Assembly: GCF_040786275.1 (NCBI RefSeq)
Contig: NZ_JBFMVT010000001.1
Coordinates: 1 to 64,000, forward strand
DNA length: 64,000 nt
Source of the DNA: Buttiauxella gaviniae
GTDB taxonomy: Bacteria > Pseudomonadota > Gammaproteobacteria > Enterobacterales > Enterobacteriaceae
Direction: 5' to 3'
A program made the translations under genes and the position numbers. Shown here piece by piece: positions 52,381 to 62,106 of the stretch. The notes beneath the pieces were generated by a model, which was given only the letters and a program-made list of their open reading frames with translations, had not been told where the DNA came from and made no database searches. The first letter of the stretch is position 1, and the number at the start of each line of letters is the position of its first letter.

Positions 52381-53301
52381 ATGTTCAGACACGTTAAACA
52401 GTTGCAATATACCGTTCGGGTTGCGGGTCCTAATCCCGGTCTTGCCAATCTTTTGCTTGAACAGTTTGGAGGCCCGCAGGGTGAACTTGCGGCAGCCTGC
52501 CGGTATTTTACTCAGGGACTGGGCGACGAAGATCCGGGTCGCAAAGATATGCTAATGGATATCGCCACGGAAGAATTAAGCCACCTGGAAATTATCGGCT
52601 CTCTGGTTGGTATGCTCAATAAAGGGGCGAAAGGCTCGCTGGCGGAAGGAACGGAAAAGGAAGGCGAACTGTACCGCACCATCACGGGTAACGGTAATGA
52701 CAGCCATCTGACTTCGCTACTGTACGGGGGCGGACCGGCATTAACAAATTCTGCCGGCGTGCCATGGACCGCAGCGTATGTGGACACTATCGGTGAGGTT
52801 ACCGCTGATTTACGCTCCAATATCGCCGCTGAAGCCCGTGCCAAAATCCTCTATGAGCGACTGATTAATCTGACGGACGATGTGGGGGTGAAGGATGCGC
52901 TGGGCTTTTTAATGACCCGTGAAGTGGCGCACCAGATATCTTTTGAAAAAGCCTTGTATGCCATCAGAAATAACTTCCCGCCGGGGAAACTGCCTCCAGT
53001 CGAAAAATACGCCACCGTGTATTACAACATGTCAGAAGGCAACGATATGCGCGGGAGCTGGAATTCTGACGAGAACTTTACCTTCGTGGCGAATCCCGAA
53101 CCTGCTGTCGATGGCGGTGATGGCTCAGCCAGCGTGACGCTTTCTGCCGCTCAAAAAGTGAATCTGGACAATCTGGCTAATCGTACGGCTTCCGACCCCG
53201 AAGTGAATCCGGTTACCGGCACCGATCTCGGTAGCGTCCCTCCCATCGAGAATGAAGTGGCGAAGATAAAAACAGCGAAACACAAAACCACGAAAAAATA
53301 A
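52381..53301 (+). CDS. katN: KatN-type manganese catalase
   Basis: 306 residues. The dimanganese ligands are in GPQGELAAACRYFTQ (Glu), ATEELSHLEIIG (Glu and His), AAEARAKILYERL (Glu) and TREVAHQISFEKAL (Glu/His). The N-terminus MFRHVKQLQYTVRV is typical. The tail is Lys/Thr-rich (KTAKHKTTKK). It degrades hydrogen peroxide without heme. It is last of the yciF-yciE-katN unit and is followed by a strong terminator. Confidence 0.95.
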   Translation: MFRHVKQLQYTVRVAGPNPGLANLLLEQFGGPQGELAAACRYFTQGLGDEDPGRKDMLMDIATEELSHLEIIGSLVGMLNKGAKGSLAEGTEKEGELYRTITGNGNDSHLTSLLYGGGPALTNSAGVPWTAAYVDTIGEVTADLRSNIAAEARAKILYERLINLTDDVGVKDALGFLMTREVAHQISFEKALYAIRNNFPPGKLPPVEKYATVYYNMSEGNDMRGSWNSDENFTFVANPEPAVDGGDGSASVTLSAAQKVNLDNLANRTASDPEVNPVTGTDLGSVPPIENEVAKIKTAKHKTTKK

Positions 53302-53305
53302 TATC

Positions 53306-53335
53306 AGGCGACCTTTCGGTCGCCTTCACTTTTAA
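53306..53335 (+). terminator. Rho-independent terminator after katN
   Basis: AGGCGACC-TTTC-GGTCGCCT stem (53306-53325) followed by TCACTTTT. It begins four bases after the katN stop. Confidence 0.9.
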
Positions 53336-53428
53336 GACCATTCTCGTACTGACATTCATATCTGCGCAAAACTCGACCAGCTTTACCTTACAGAATGAAG
53401 AGCTCATTTTGTTAAACGAGGCCGTCAA

Positions 53429-54516
53429 ATGGAAGCCAACACATTTATTAAAAGCTGGGGCAGTGAATTTATAGAAGACGGCGTTGTGCGCTTTCGCCTT
53501 TGGGCTCCCGGACAGGCAAGCATCTCGCTGAGAATGGATGTCGAAACGCGGGCTGAGAACCGCGAAGGATGGCTGGTTCGAACTTGAAGTGGCAGGGATC
53601 TTGCCGGGTGCAGAATATCATTTCGTGCTTGCTGACGGCAGGGAAGTGCCTGACCCTGCCTCCCGAGCACAGAAAAGTGATGTTAAAGGACCATCGCTGG
53701 TTATCGACCCCGAACAATACGCGTGGCGAAACGCCCAGTGGCAGGGGCGCCCGTGGGAAGAAAGCGTCATTTATGAACTCCATTTCGGCACCTTTACCCC
53801 GCAAGGCACTTTCAGTGCGGCAAGGGAAAAGCTGCCTTATCTGGCCGAACTGGGTATCACCATGATTGAGGTGATGCCGGTTTCCCAATTCGGTGGTAAT
53901 CGTGGCTGGGGTTATGATGGCGTATTGCGGTATGCCCCGCATTCTGCCTACGGTACGCCTGAAGAATTCAAAGCATTTATCGATGCTGCCCACGGTTTGG
54001 GTCTGTCAGTGGTGCTGGATATTGTTCTTAACCACTTCGGCCCTGAAGGTAATTATTTGCCGCTGTTCGCGCCGGAATTTTTCCACAAAAAAAGGATGAC
54101 GCCGTGGGAGCCGGGTATTGCCTATGACGTGGATGCGGTGCGGCGGTATATCGTTAAAGCTCCGCTCTACTGGCTGAAAGAATATCACCTCGACGGTCTG
54201 CGCTTTGATACGATAGACCATATCGATGACGCATCAGATAACATGTACTGAATGAGATTGCGCAGCGTATCCGCGCCGAAATCACCAGCCGGCAAATTCA
54301 CCTGACGACCGAAGACAGTCGCAATGTGATTTTCCTTCACCCCCGTGAAGAAGATGGCTCAGTGCCGTTGTTTACGACGGAATGGAACGATGATTTACAT
54401 AATGCGGCGCACGTTTTTGCCACCGGGGAAACGCACGCGTATTACGAGGATTTTGCCGTTAACCCGTAGAAACATGTTGCCAGGGCGCTGGCAGAGGGTT
54501 TTGCCTGGCAGGGTAT
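53429..54516 (+). pseudogene. treZ: treZ (malto-oligosyltrehalose trehalohydrolase), broken
   Basis: It starts well (MEANTFIKSWGSEFIEDGVV, VRFRLWAPG), then a frameshift near 53540 moves the reading to WFELEVAGILPGAEYHF and the catalytic part VIYELHFGTFTPQGTFSAA, LNHFGPEGNYL and DGLRFDTIDHI. A second break at about 54245 is followed in another frame by LNEIAQRIRAEI and TEWNDDLHNAAHVF, then a TAG at about 54467. The last fifth is deleted where it runs into treY. Intact TreZ would release trehalose from maltooligosyltrehalose. Confidence 0.85.
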
Positions 54517-55840
54517 GACATTACCGATTTTAACGAGATTGACCCCGCTCTTGGGGGGCGGGAGGGCTTTGACTGCCTGGCTCATACGCCCAAGGAGCAT
54601 GGGCTGGGTCTGATTCTTGATATTGTGCCAAACCATATGGCGTCATCGCTGGAAAATACCTGGTGGCGCGACGTGCTAGAGCATGGCAAAAATTCCTGCT
54701 TTGCCAGACACTTTGATATCGACTGGACACGCCGGTTGACGTTACCGTTTCTTGGCAACACGTTTGAAAAACTGCTGGAAAACGATGAAATTGGCATCAG
54801 GGCAGACCCGCAAACCCGCTTTCTTTTACGCCGATAATTTTTACCCGCTGACGCGTGACAGTTATCGGGGCCGTGAGGCAACGATTTTAAATCTGAATGA
54901 TAAAAAAGCCATTACTAATTTGCATAAACTTCAGCCATACCGCTTTACCGAAGCCCCGGAAATGTGGGCTATCTGCATCGGGCAGTGTCGTCAGATGAAC
55001 CAGACAAAAGTCATCTTTCTTAATGATGGCACGGCGCCACGCGGCGTGGATACCTGGATGTTGTATCAGGCGCTGGCCGGGGTCTGGCCTGCCACGCTGG
55101 CTCTGGACGATGAAACAGCGCTTCATGCCCTGGAAGCCCGTTTTGTTGAATTTGTCCAAAAGGCATTAAGAGAGGCCAAGTTGCACATGGACTGGGTCGA
55201 TAATAATGAAGCATATGAAAATGTAGTGCTGGACTACGTCCGACATTTGCTCAGCCCGGAAAATGAGGCGTTTCTTCAGATCTTTAGTGACGGGCTAGAG
55301 CCGTTTATGCGCGCTGGACTGGTGAACAGCCTGACTCTGGCAGTTATCAAATTTGCGGCTCCTGGCGTGCCGGATATCTATCAGGGGAGTGAGACCCTGA
55401 GCTTCAGTCTTGTCGATCCCGATAATCTCCGGGAACCCGATTTCGCCCTGCTGGAGCACATGCTTGCAGGAGATGCGTTGCCGAATTTCAACGCAGAAGA
55501 GGACTGGCTTGACGGAAAAGTGAAGTTGCAAACCACAGCCTGCATGCTGGGCTTACGTCAGGGCAAGCCAGATTTGTTTCGTAAGGGCGATTATCTGCCG
55601 CTTTCAGCAATCGGGAAACGGGCGAATAACGTGATTGGGTTTGCCCGGCTGAACGACAGTGATGCATTCATTATGATTGCCCCGCGGCTGGTTTTTGAGG
55701 CGCTGCATGGCGGCCTCACTTTGCCTCCGACGGCCTGTGGGCGCAGACGGAAATCCCTTTATCTAAACCCCTGGCGAACCGGCGGTATCGGGATATTTTG
55801 CGCGAAAAGGAGGTGCTTCTTATGGATAGTATCGACCTAA
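54517..55840 (+). pseudogene. treY: treY (malto-oligosyltrehalose synthase), internally deleted
   Basis: It begins inside the gene (TDFNEIDPALGGREGFDCL, HGLGLILDIVPNHMA, WWRDVLEHGKNS), so the N-terminus is lost in a fusion to treZ. A frameshift near 54830 and a large internal deletion follow. The C-terminal part is readable (MLYQALAGVWPATLAL, VNSLTLAVIKFAAPGVPDIYQGSETLSF, LVDPDNLREPDF). The final codons degrade near 55750. About half of a normal TreY of 850 residues or so is left. It is non-functional. Confidence 0.85.
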
Positions 55841-55947
55841 ATTCCTTCAACTCTGGCGTACCTGTGTTGTTAATACTGATTAAGGATCCCGAAAGCTAAA
55901 AAGTTATTGCTACTTTTTATGGATTTTAGTTTATTAAGGAAAGGCTA

Positions 55948-56133
55948 ATGAAGCTCGTAAAAAATTTTAACATCCTGGCCGGGAACGGTCAGCTACCAGG
56001 GGCTAATTTCGATGGAGAGGGGGCGATTTTTGCGTCTTTCTCGGCACATGCCCGGCGGGTGGAGCTGTGTCTTTTTGACACCGATGGACAGACAGAATTG
56101 GCAAGATTCGTGCTGCCGGAAATATATCCATAA
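55948..56133 (+). pseudogene. glgX: glgX/treX N-terminal fragment
   Basis: 61 codons. [31 protein letters not shown] is the start of the glycogen debranching enzyme (carbohydrate-binding module 48), then it stops after LPEIYP. A ribosome site (AAGGAAAGG) remains. It would have been the debranching step of the TreX-TreY-TreZ pathway. Confidence 0.8.
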
Positions 56134-56297
56134 GGTTTAGCGCGCCCCGGAAAATAAACCATATGGTTAACTATCATAGAAATCATTTACTTATTTAACA
56201 GATAATAGTCAAATTATTTCAGCCCCGAAAAAATCTCAATTTTTTATGTGTAAAATTTTTTCTTCGCCAGTCTCTGGTCATTCTCACTCACGATTAA

Positions 56298-57197
56298 TTA
56301 CCCCAGATGTTCACCACCTGTTACTCCATGAACTTCTGCTGTGACATAACTTGATTCCTGCGAAGCAAGATAGACATAAACAGGTGCCAGTTCGGCAGGC
56401 TGACCTGCTCTTTTAAGCGGGGTTTGCTGTCCAAACTGAGGTATCTTTTGCTGAGGCTGCCCGCCTGATATTTGTAAAGCAGTCCATATGGGGCCGGGAG
56501 CAACACAGTTTACCCTGATACCTTTTTCTGCAACCTGCTTCGCCAGTCCTCGTGTAAAATTGAGGATAGCTGCTTTTGTCGAAGCATAATCAAGCAAATG
56601 TGCGCTGGGCTGATAAGCCTGAATGGAAGAAGTTGTTATAATACTGGTCCCGGCAGGGAGCACAGGAAGAGCCTGCTGAACCATCCAGTAAAGAGAAAAT
56701 ACATTCGTTGCAAAGGTTGTCGTCAGTTGTTCCGTCGACAGATTTGCCAGAGATTCCACTGCGACTTGTTTACCCGCAACAAACGCAAGAATATCCAGAC
56801 CTTCCAGCTTTTTTCCTGCCTCTTCAATGACTTTACGGGCGATAATTTCATCACTGAGATCACCCGGCAACATGAACACCTTTTGACCCGTATCTTCAAT
56901 CAGGCGAGCAACTTCCTCTGCATCAGACTGTTCAGTTTCAAGATAGTTAATGGCCACATCAGCGCCTTCACGGGCATAGGCTATCGCGACCGCACGACCA
57001 ATTCCGGAATCGGCACCGGTTACCAGTGCTTTACGTCCCTTCAACCTCCCGCTTCCCCGATAGGTTTCTTCGCCACAATCAGGAACCGGGTTCATTTTAT
57101 GCTGTAATCCCGGTGAGGGTTGCTTCTGTTTCGGATAGTTACCATTGTCATACTGCGTTAATGGGTTTTGCATCTGATACTGATCTTTCTTTGACAT
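56298..57197 (-). CDS. SDR-family oxidoreductase (YghA-like)
   Basis: 299 residues with the N-terminal extension typical of stress-type SDRs ([21 protein letters not shown]). The cofactor motif is [24 protein letters not shown]. The catalytic Ser is in [13 protein letters not shown] and the YASTK motif is in [14 protein letters not shown]. It is probably NAD(P)-dependent and acts on aldehydes or sugars. It is transcribed against the neighbouring stress genes. Confidence 0.92.
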   Translation of the reverse strand: MSKKDQYQMQNPLTQYDNGNYPKQKQPSPGLQHKMNPVPDCGEETYRGSGRLKGRKALVTGADSGIGRAVAIAYAREGADVAINYLETEQSDAEEVARLIEDTGQKVFMLPGDLSDEIIARKVIEEAGKKLEGLDILAFVAGKQVAVESLANLSTEQLTTTFATNVFSLYWMVQQALPVLPAGTSIITTSSIQAYQPSAHLLDYASTKAAILNFTRGLAKQVAEKGIRVNCVAPGPIWTALQISGGQPQQKIPQFGQQTPLKRAGQPAELAPVYVYLASQESSYVTAEVHGVTGGEHLG

Positions 57198-57440
57198 TTT
57201 TCACTCTCTTCAGGAACTGAATACCCATTAAGCATAGTCACTGTCGGAAGATATCGCAGGTCCTGAGTTATTTCCCACGTAAAAAACCGATGCCGTCTGG
57301 TCAACGATAATATCGGCACGGTAACTATTTAAATTCATCTTATCGATAGTGAGACTATTCTTAATATTCATCATGTGTTTTATCGAAGAATATTTAACAC
57401 TGCATGTTTCTAATTACCCTGAAAACGTTGGAGAGTAAAA

Positions 57441-58436
57441 ATGACAAATTATCATGCTCCGGATGAAAGGCATTACGACACAACCTACAACACTTTGAAT
57501 GAGGTGTCTTTAAAACGTATTTCCTGGAGTGCAATTTTCGCCGGTGTGGTTATTTCTATGGTTGTTTATTTATTACTGGCGATACTCGGGACAGCAATCG
57601 GTGCCAGTACCATCGATCCCCTCAAAGAACAGGACCCACTGGATGGTATTGCAACCGGAGCTGCAATCTGGACGGGTCTGAGTATGCTGCTTGCTATTGC
57701 CGTAGGGGGGTATGCCAGCGGTCGACTTGCTTTTCGTGAAGGAACCATGCATGGCGTACTGATGTTTGGCGTTAACACTCTTATCTGTACCGGTTTTTTG
57801 CTCATTGTCGCCAATAGTGCATTCACCGGCGCGGTAAGTGCGATCGGAAGTGGCATACAGACGCTGGGTAGTGGTGTTGCGGCGGTAGCGCCTTCTGTCA
57901 CGCAGATGGCAAAAGAAAAACTTAACGACAGCGATCTCAATCTAGATGATTTACAGAATCAACTGGAAACCACTTTGCGCCAGACCGGGAAACCGGAGCT
58001 ACGACCCGGGGCCTTGCAGCAACAGGTACAAACTGAAGGGAACAATGCGCAGAGCCAGATGGCTCAGGGCGGAGACCTCACGCAGTTTCTAAAAGGCCTT
58101 GCTGACAGAAACAGTGCAACTTTCCAGGCTGCCGACCGTGATGCGCTGAAAAATATCATTGTCGCCCGCACTGGTAAAAGTGATGCTGAGGCTGAACAAA
58201 TAGTCGCTCAGACAGAGAAAAATTATCAGGCGGCCCAGGCAAAATATGAAGAACTGAAAAAACAGGCGGAACAAAAAGCACGTGAAGCGGGAGAGAAAGC
58301 CGCAGCCGCTACTGCTAAAGCGAGCTGGTTTACCTTTTTCATGTTAATTGTTGAGGCTGTGATTGCGGGTGCCATGGGGATGTTGGGTTATCGTCATCAA
58401 CCTCGTCGCCTCGTCCTTGATAAGCGTCCGCTTTGA
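57441..58436 (+). CDS. Integral membrane protein with coiled-coil (stress-island paralogue 2)
   Basis: 331 residues, closely similar to the protein at 44281-45258: it has SWSAIFAGVVISMVVYLLLAILG, TIDPLKEQDPLDG, GVLMFGVNTLICTGF and the same C-terminal coiled coil (AQAKYEELKKQAEQKAREAGEKAA). The middle linker is longer and Gln-rich. The function is unknown. Its duplication within one island suggests paired roles with the two YciF copies. Confidence 0.75.
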   Translation: MTNYHAPDERHYDTTYNTLNEVSLKRISWSAIFAGVVISMVVYLLLAILGTAIGASTIDPLKEQDPLDGIATGAAIWTGLSMLLAIAVGGYASGRLAFREGTMHGVLMFGVNTLICTGFLLIVANSAFTGAVSAIGSGIQTLGSGVAAVAPSVTQMAKEKLNDSDLNLDDLQNQLETTLRQTGKPELRPGALQQQVQTEGNNAQSQMAQGGDLTQFLKGLADRNSATFQAADRDALKNIIVARTGKSDAEAEQIVAQTEKNYQAAQAKYEELKKQAEQKAREAGEKAAAATAKASWFTFFMLIVEAVIAGAMGMLGYRHQPRRLVLDKRPL

Positions 58437-58688
58437 ATTTTCAGTGACTATTTTTAAGATATTTAACCTGCTCTCCGGTGAGCACTGGAACCCGCATCAG
58501 GTTCATAACCGTGGTCACCGGATTCTCCTATGAAACAGCCTGCTACGTGATTTCTCCCATTCTTGTGCACAGTGTTATGCACCCTTTCTGGGGATAACTA
58601 ATGTCTGATGTCCTTGAGCCGCCCCAGCATTCTCGTCAAGAACAACTACACTTTTGCTGTGCCTGAACCGGCTTGCGCAGGAGAAATT

Positions 58689-59903
58689 ATGAAAGCACTG
58701 ACCTATCACGGCCCCCATTCAGTAAGCGTTGATAATCATCCCGACCCCGCCATAGAAGCATCAGACGATATTATTCTGCGGGTGACGGCTACAGCGATTT
58801 GTGGCTCGGACCTTCACCTTTATCGAGGCAAAATTCCCACGACAGAACAGGGTGATATCTTTGGGCACGAGTTCATGGGCGAAGTTGTGGAGACCGGAAA
58901 GGATGTGACTGCGGTGTCAAAAGGCGATCGTGTTGTCATTCCCTTCGTTATTGCCTGTGGGGAGTGTTTTTTCTGCCATATGCAACAATATGCCGCCTGT
59001 GAAACGACGAACTCAGGAAAGGGATCGGCGCTGAATCGAAAGCAAATTACGCCACCGGCGGCCTTGTTTGGTTACAGCAAAATGTATGGCGGCATACCTG
59101 GAGGCCAGGCAGAATACGTTCGTGTACCTAAGGGGAATACAGGTCCATTCAAAGTCCCGGATTTGCTGGCAGATGATAAAGTTTTGTTTCTGTCAGATAT
59201 TCTTCCTACTGCCTGGCAGGCAGTTAAAAATGCCGGCGTAACGCAGGGTTCAAGCATCGCTATCTTCGGTGCAGGTCCGGTCGGTCTTTTGAGTGCAGCC
59301 TGTGCGCGCCTGGCAGGTGCGGAACAAATTTTCATGATTGACCATCATCCCTATCGGCTTGCCTTTGCGAAAGAACGTTATGGGGTTATTCCCGTTAACT
59401 TTGATGAAGTTGACGATCCTGCTGGTTTGATTATTGAACAATCCGCAGGGCAGAGAGGGGTTGATGCGGTAATTGATGCCGTCGGCTTTGAAGCAAAAGG
59501 TAGCCTGACGGAAACAGTTTTGACCAGTCTGAAATTAGAAGGGAGTAGCGGCAAGGCGCTCAGACAGTGCATTGCCGCTGTCCGGCGAGGTGGCACCGTC
59601 AGCGTTCCGGGTGTCTATGCCGGTTTTATTCATGGTTTTCTGTTTGGTGATGCTTTTGATAAAGGGTTGACCTTTAAAATGGGCCAGACTCATGTGCATT
59701 CATTTCTGCCTGAGTTACTTGAGTTGATTGAAAATGGGTTGTTGCATCCTGAAGAAATAATTACTCACCATCTTCCCCTGAAAGATGCAGCTCGTGGTTA
59801 TGAGATGTTTGAAAAGAAACAGGAAGATTGTCGCAAGGTTATTCTCATTCCCGGAATGAGAGAGGCTTCCCCTGAACTCTCAAATAAATTTTATAAACCC
59901 TGA
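58689..59903 (+). CDS. Zinc-dependent alcohol dehydrogenase (MDR family)
   Basis: 404 residues from the ATG at 58689 (GCAGGAGAAATT upstream). An in-frame extension to 58608 lacks a ribosome site. Catalytic zinc: Cys in [10 protein letters not shown], then [12 protein letters not shown]. The structural zinc cluster is [15 protein letters not shown]. The NAD-binding motif is [21 protein letters not shown]. It resembles glutathione-dependent formaldehyde dehydrogenase-type proteins. The substrate is unknown, possibly aldehydes formed in stress. A hairpin lies just after its stop (ACGCCTCAT/ATGAGGCGT, 59904-59929). Confidence 0.92.
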   Translation: MKALTYHGPHSVSVDNHPDPAIEASDDIILRVTATAICGSDLHLYRGKIPTTEQGDIFGHEFMGEVVETGKDVTAVSKGDRVVIPFVIACGECFFCHMQQYAACETTNSGKGSALNRKQITPPAALFGYSKMYGGIPGGQAEYVRVPKGNTGPFKVPDLLADDKVLFLSDILPTAWQAVKNAGVTQGSSIAIFGAGPVGLLSAACARLAGAEQIFMIDHHPYRLAFAKERYGVIPVNFDEVDDPAGLIIEQSAGQRGVDAVIDAVGFEAKGSLTETVLTSLKLEGSSGKALRQCIAAVRRGGTVSVPGVYAGFIHGFLFGDAFDKGLTFKMGQTHVHSFLPELLELIENGLLHPEEIITHHLPLKDAARGYEMFEKKQEDCRKVILIPGMREASPELSNKFYKP

Positions 59904-59968
59904 ACGCCTCATTAACGTCTATGAGGCGTGGGATTTAAGTAATAAACCTCAACTGTGGAGAACAAAAA

Positions 59969-60472
59969 ATGCAACTTAAAACTCTCGAAGAGTTATTCAG
60001 ACACTTGCTTTCAGATACTTATAGTGCTGAGAAGCAGTTAACACGAGCGCTGCCAACACTCGCCCGTGCAGCAGCTGACCCTTCACTTATTGAGACATTT
60101 CGCAATCACCTTGAAGAGACCCGCGGACAGATTGAACGTATCGATCAGGTTGTGGAAAGTGTCGAGGGACTTAAACTCTCCAGGATCAAATGTGTGGCCA
60201 TGGAAGGGCTGATAGAAGAGGCGCAGGAGGTTATTGACGGGGTGGATAAAGGGGCTGTCCGTGACGCGGGACTGATTGCCGCAGCCCAGAAAGTGGAGCA
60301 TTACGAAATTGCCGCATATGGCACATTATGTACTCTGGCACATCAGCTGGGTTATTCTGAAGCCAAAAAGTTGCTGGGTGCGACACTTGAGGAAGAAAAA
60401 GCTGCGGACAGCAAGCTGAGTACAATTGCGGAATCCACGGTCAATCCGGATGCTGAGAAACACCCCGGTTAA
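59969..60472 (+). CDS. yciF: YciF-like ferritin-like stress protein (DUF892), copy 2
   Basis: 167 residues, clearly paralogous to the protein at 51253: LEELFRHLLSDTYSAEKQLTRALPTLARA, EETRGQIERIDQVVE, VAMEGLIEEAQEVIDG and QKVEHYEIAAYGTL. It has a short acidic tail (NPDAEKHPG) missing in copy 1. It has its own ribosome site (GTGGAG) and lies 65 bp after the alcohol dehydrogenase. Confidence 0.92.
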   Translation: MQLKTLEELFRHLLSDTYSAEKQLTRALPTLARAAADPSLIETFRNHLEETRGQIERIDQVVESVEGLKLSRIKCVAMEGLIEEAQEVIDGVDKGAVRDAGLIAAAQKVEHYEIAAYGTLCTLAHQLGYSEAKKLLGATLEEEKAADSKLSTIAESTVNPDAEKHPG

Positions 60473-60511
60473 TACATTAATCGGATTTTATCATCATGGC
60501 AAAGTAAGAAA

Positions 60512-60538
60512 TGCCATGCCAGATTTTGAGGCATGGCA
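60512..60538. terminator. Terminator-like hairpin between convergent genes
   Basis: TGCCATGCC-agattttga-GGCATGGCA, perfect 9-bp arms. On the minus strand it is followed by TTTCTTACTTT, so it best serves the LuxR-type gene. Confidence 0.7.
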
Positions 60539-60569
60539 ATGAAAAGACCTTCAAGCCGCTAGCGCCGTC

Positions 60570-61229
60570 TTAAGAGAAAAAACGGGTTGAATCCTCGTTC
60601 AGGTAAGCAAATTCCCTGCTTTTTCCATGACTTATACAATTTTGATCAGATTGTTTATTGATATTATGATAATGAGATGCCATCCAGGTTTTAAAAAACG
60701 GGTTATGGATCATAACACTGAAACTGTTAAACGTTGAACAGCCAAACTTCTTTAAGACACTGAGGCGCAGATCGTAAATGGTTTTAATGTGAAGTTCCAT
60801 TTTCACACTGATTTCAGCAGGTAACATCTCCATTGTAGAAAAAGCAATAAAGGTGGCTTCTCGTTCAGTGAGGTGAAAATGTGGGTTCTGACTTTCTAAA
60901 ATAAAACGAGATGTGTCTATGTTATCAAGTAAGCCAATCAATTTTTGAAGTGAGACTGAGATGGATACACGATGGGCAGGAAGCTCGCTGAGAAATGAAT
61001 AGGGGTTGTCTCTGATAAAAAGAATGAATACCGTATCATAAAAGGAGTCTTTTCTTTCCAGAACCTCGTAATAGTATTCGGCTGTAAAAAAAACAAAATT
61101 GGCTTTTAATCTTTTATTATGGACATACTCTTCAACTAAGTTTAGTAATCCTAATCTTAGCCATGAATCCTTGGTCAGAAAAGAAGTCGTATAGGTACAT
61201 GGATAGTCGTTTATAATAATGTTCACCAT
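60570..61229 (-). CDS. LuxR-type transcription regulator
   Basis: 219 residues. The C-terminal LuxR helix-turn-helix is FHLTEREATFIAFSTMEMLPAEISVKMELHIKTIYDLRLSVLKKFGC (about 133-180), with the TERE and the K.Y..R..LKK features. The N-terminal domain does not contain a phosphoacceptor Asp pattern of response regulators and resembles orphan RcsA/BglJ-like regulators. There is an extra tail after the HTH. It lies at the end of the stress island and may control it. Confidence 0.8.
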   Translation of the reverse strand: MVNIIINDYPCTYTTSFLTKDSWLRLGLLNLVEEYVHNKRLKANFVFFTAEYYYEVLERKDSFYDTVFILFIRDNPYSFLSELPAHRVSISVSLQKLIGLLDNIDTSRFILESQNPHFHLTEREATFIAFSTMEMLPAEISVKMELHIKTIYDLRLSVLKKFGCSTFNSFSVMIHNPFFKTWMASHYHNINKQSDQNCISHGKSREFAYLNEDSTRFFS

Positions 61230-62036
61230 GCTTGCTCCTGATAAAAACAGCGTAATAAGCTACATACTCGTTTTTTACGCTCCTGTAGTCTCAACCACCC
61301 CTAAGACTAAAAATCGACAGCCTGATAAATTTTACTTAACGTTACATTACGCTTATTTGCATTTTAAAAAATGAAATTTTCTTACACAGCGTCCACTAGG
61401 GAATATTACACACTGGCATGCATATTACGCACGAGTGGGTGGTGATATAGAATGGCAGACGTACAGGCGCGGGTCTGCATATCTCTCATGCCAGTTACTT
61501 AGCGTTAACTTTGGCTGAATTAATATCCTATTTTCATCATCCTTTCTTCATGCTTCCTGAGCTTGGCTCACTAATTATGTCAATAACACACTACTCACTA
61601 ATAAGTATATACCATTCCAGTTTGGGCGCACCTGAAACAGCGTATCTGTTACATTTTTTTGCAGTCTAGATGGCACAGTTAAAAATGCCCCCTGAAATAC
61701 ATTAAAAAAATTAACTTAATTTCCTGTGAGGAGCGTATTAGTAAAATGCATGCCCCTGATAATCAGGCATTCGTATGAGTTAAATAAATCATCACACAAG
61801 CCTGGACGTATAATAAAGGTTAATGTTTTTAAATACGTACAGGAATTAACTGTTATTAAGGGAGTAATTCATAGAAGAGAATTTTTACACATCAAGTTCT
61901 GAATGGATACGCCCGGTGCATCAAGGATGCATCACATGAAGTTATCATAATAACTGAACAGGGTATGAGAAAAGATGAGATGCGGGATTGATAGCTTATA
62001 AAGTCCTAGTTGGGGTCCGCTGGGAAAACGGAATCT
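61230..62036. other. AT-rich interval with no recognised gene
   Basis: About 800 bp. No gene with a ribosome site on either strand. At 62011-62036 a segment begins (GGGGTCCGCTGGGAAAACGG...) that recurs inverted at 42638-42668 near the IS6 element. Confidence 0.45.
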
Positions 62037-62106
62037 ATGGTCACTCCCGTTTTTGCAACACCGATTTTGACGATAAGTTGGCTTGCTTGAATCTATCCGG
62101 CGTCTG
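62011..62106. repeat. Interrupted copy of a short repeat also found at 42632-42668
   Basis: At 42632-42668 (inverted) the sequence is continuous: GGGGTCCGCTTGGAAAACGG then AATCTATCCGGCGTCTG. Here the same sequence is split after GAATCTAT (62031-62038). Fifty bases follow, then GAATCTAT again (62089-62096) and CCGGCGTCTG. The 8-bp direct repeat looks like a target duplication around a leftover insertion. Confidence 0.65.

Noticed and set aside
58608..58688. N-terminal extension of the zinc alcohol dehydrogenase, or a separate short peptide at about 58601
   Set aside because: No ribosome site for the extension, while AGGAG precedes the ATG at 58689, which starts the family fold directly.
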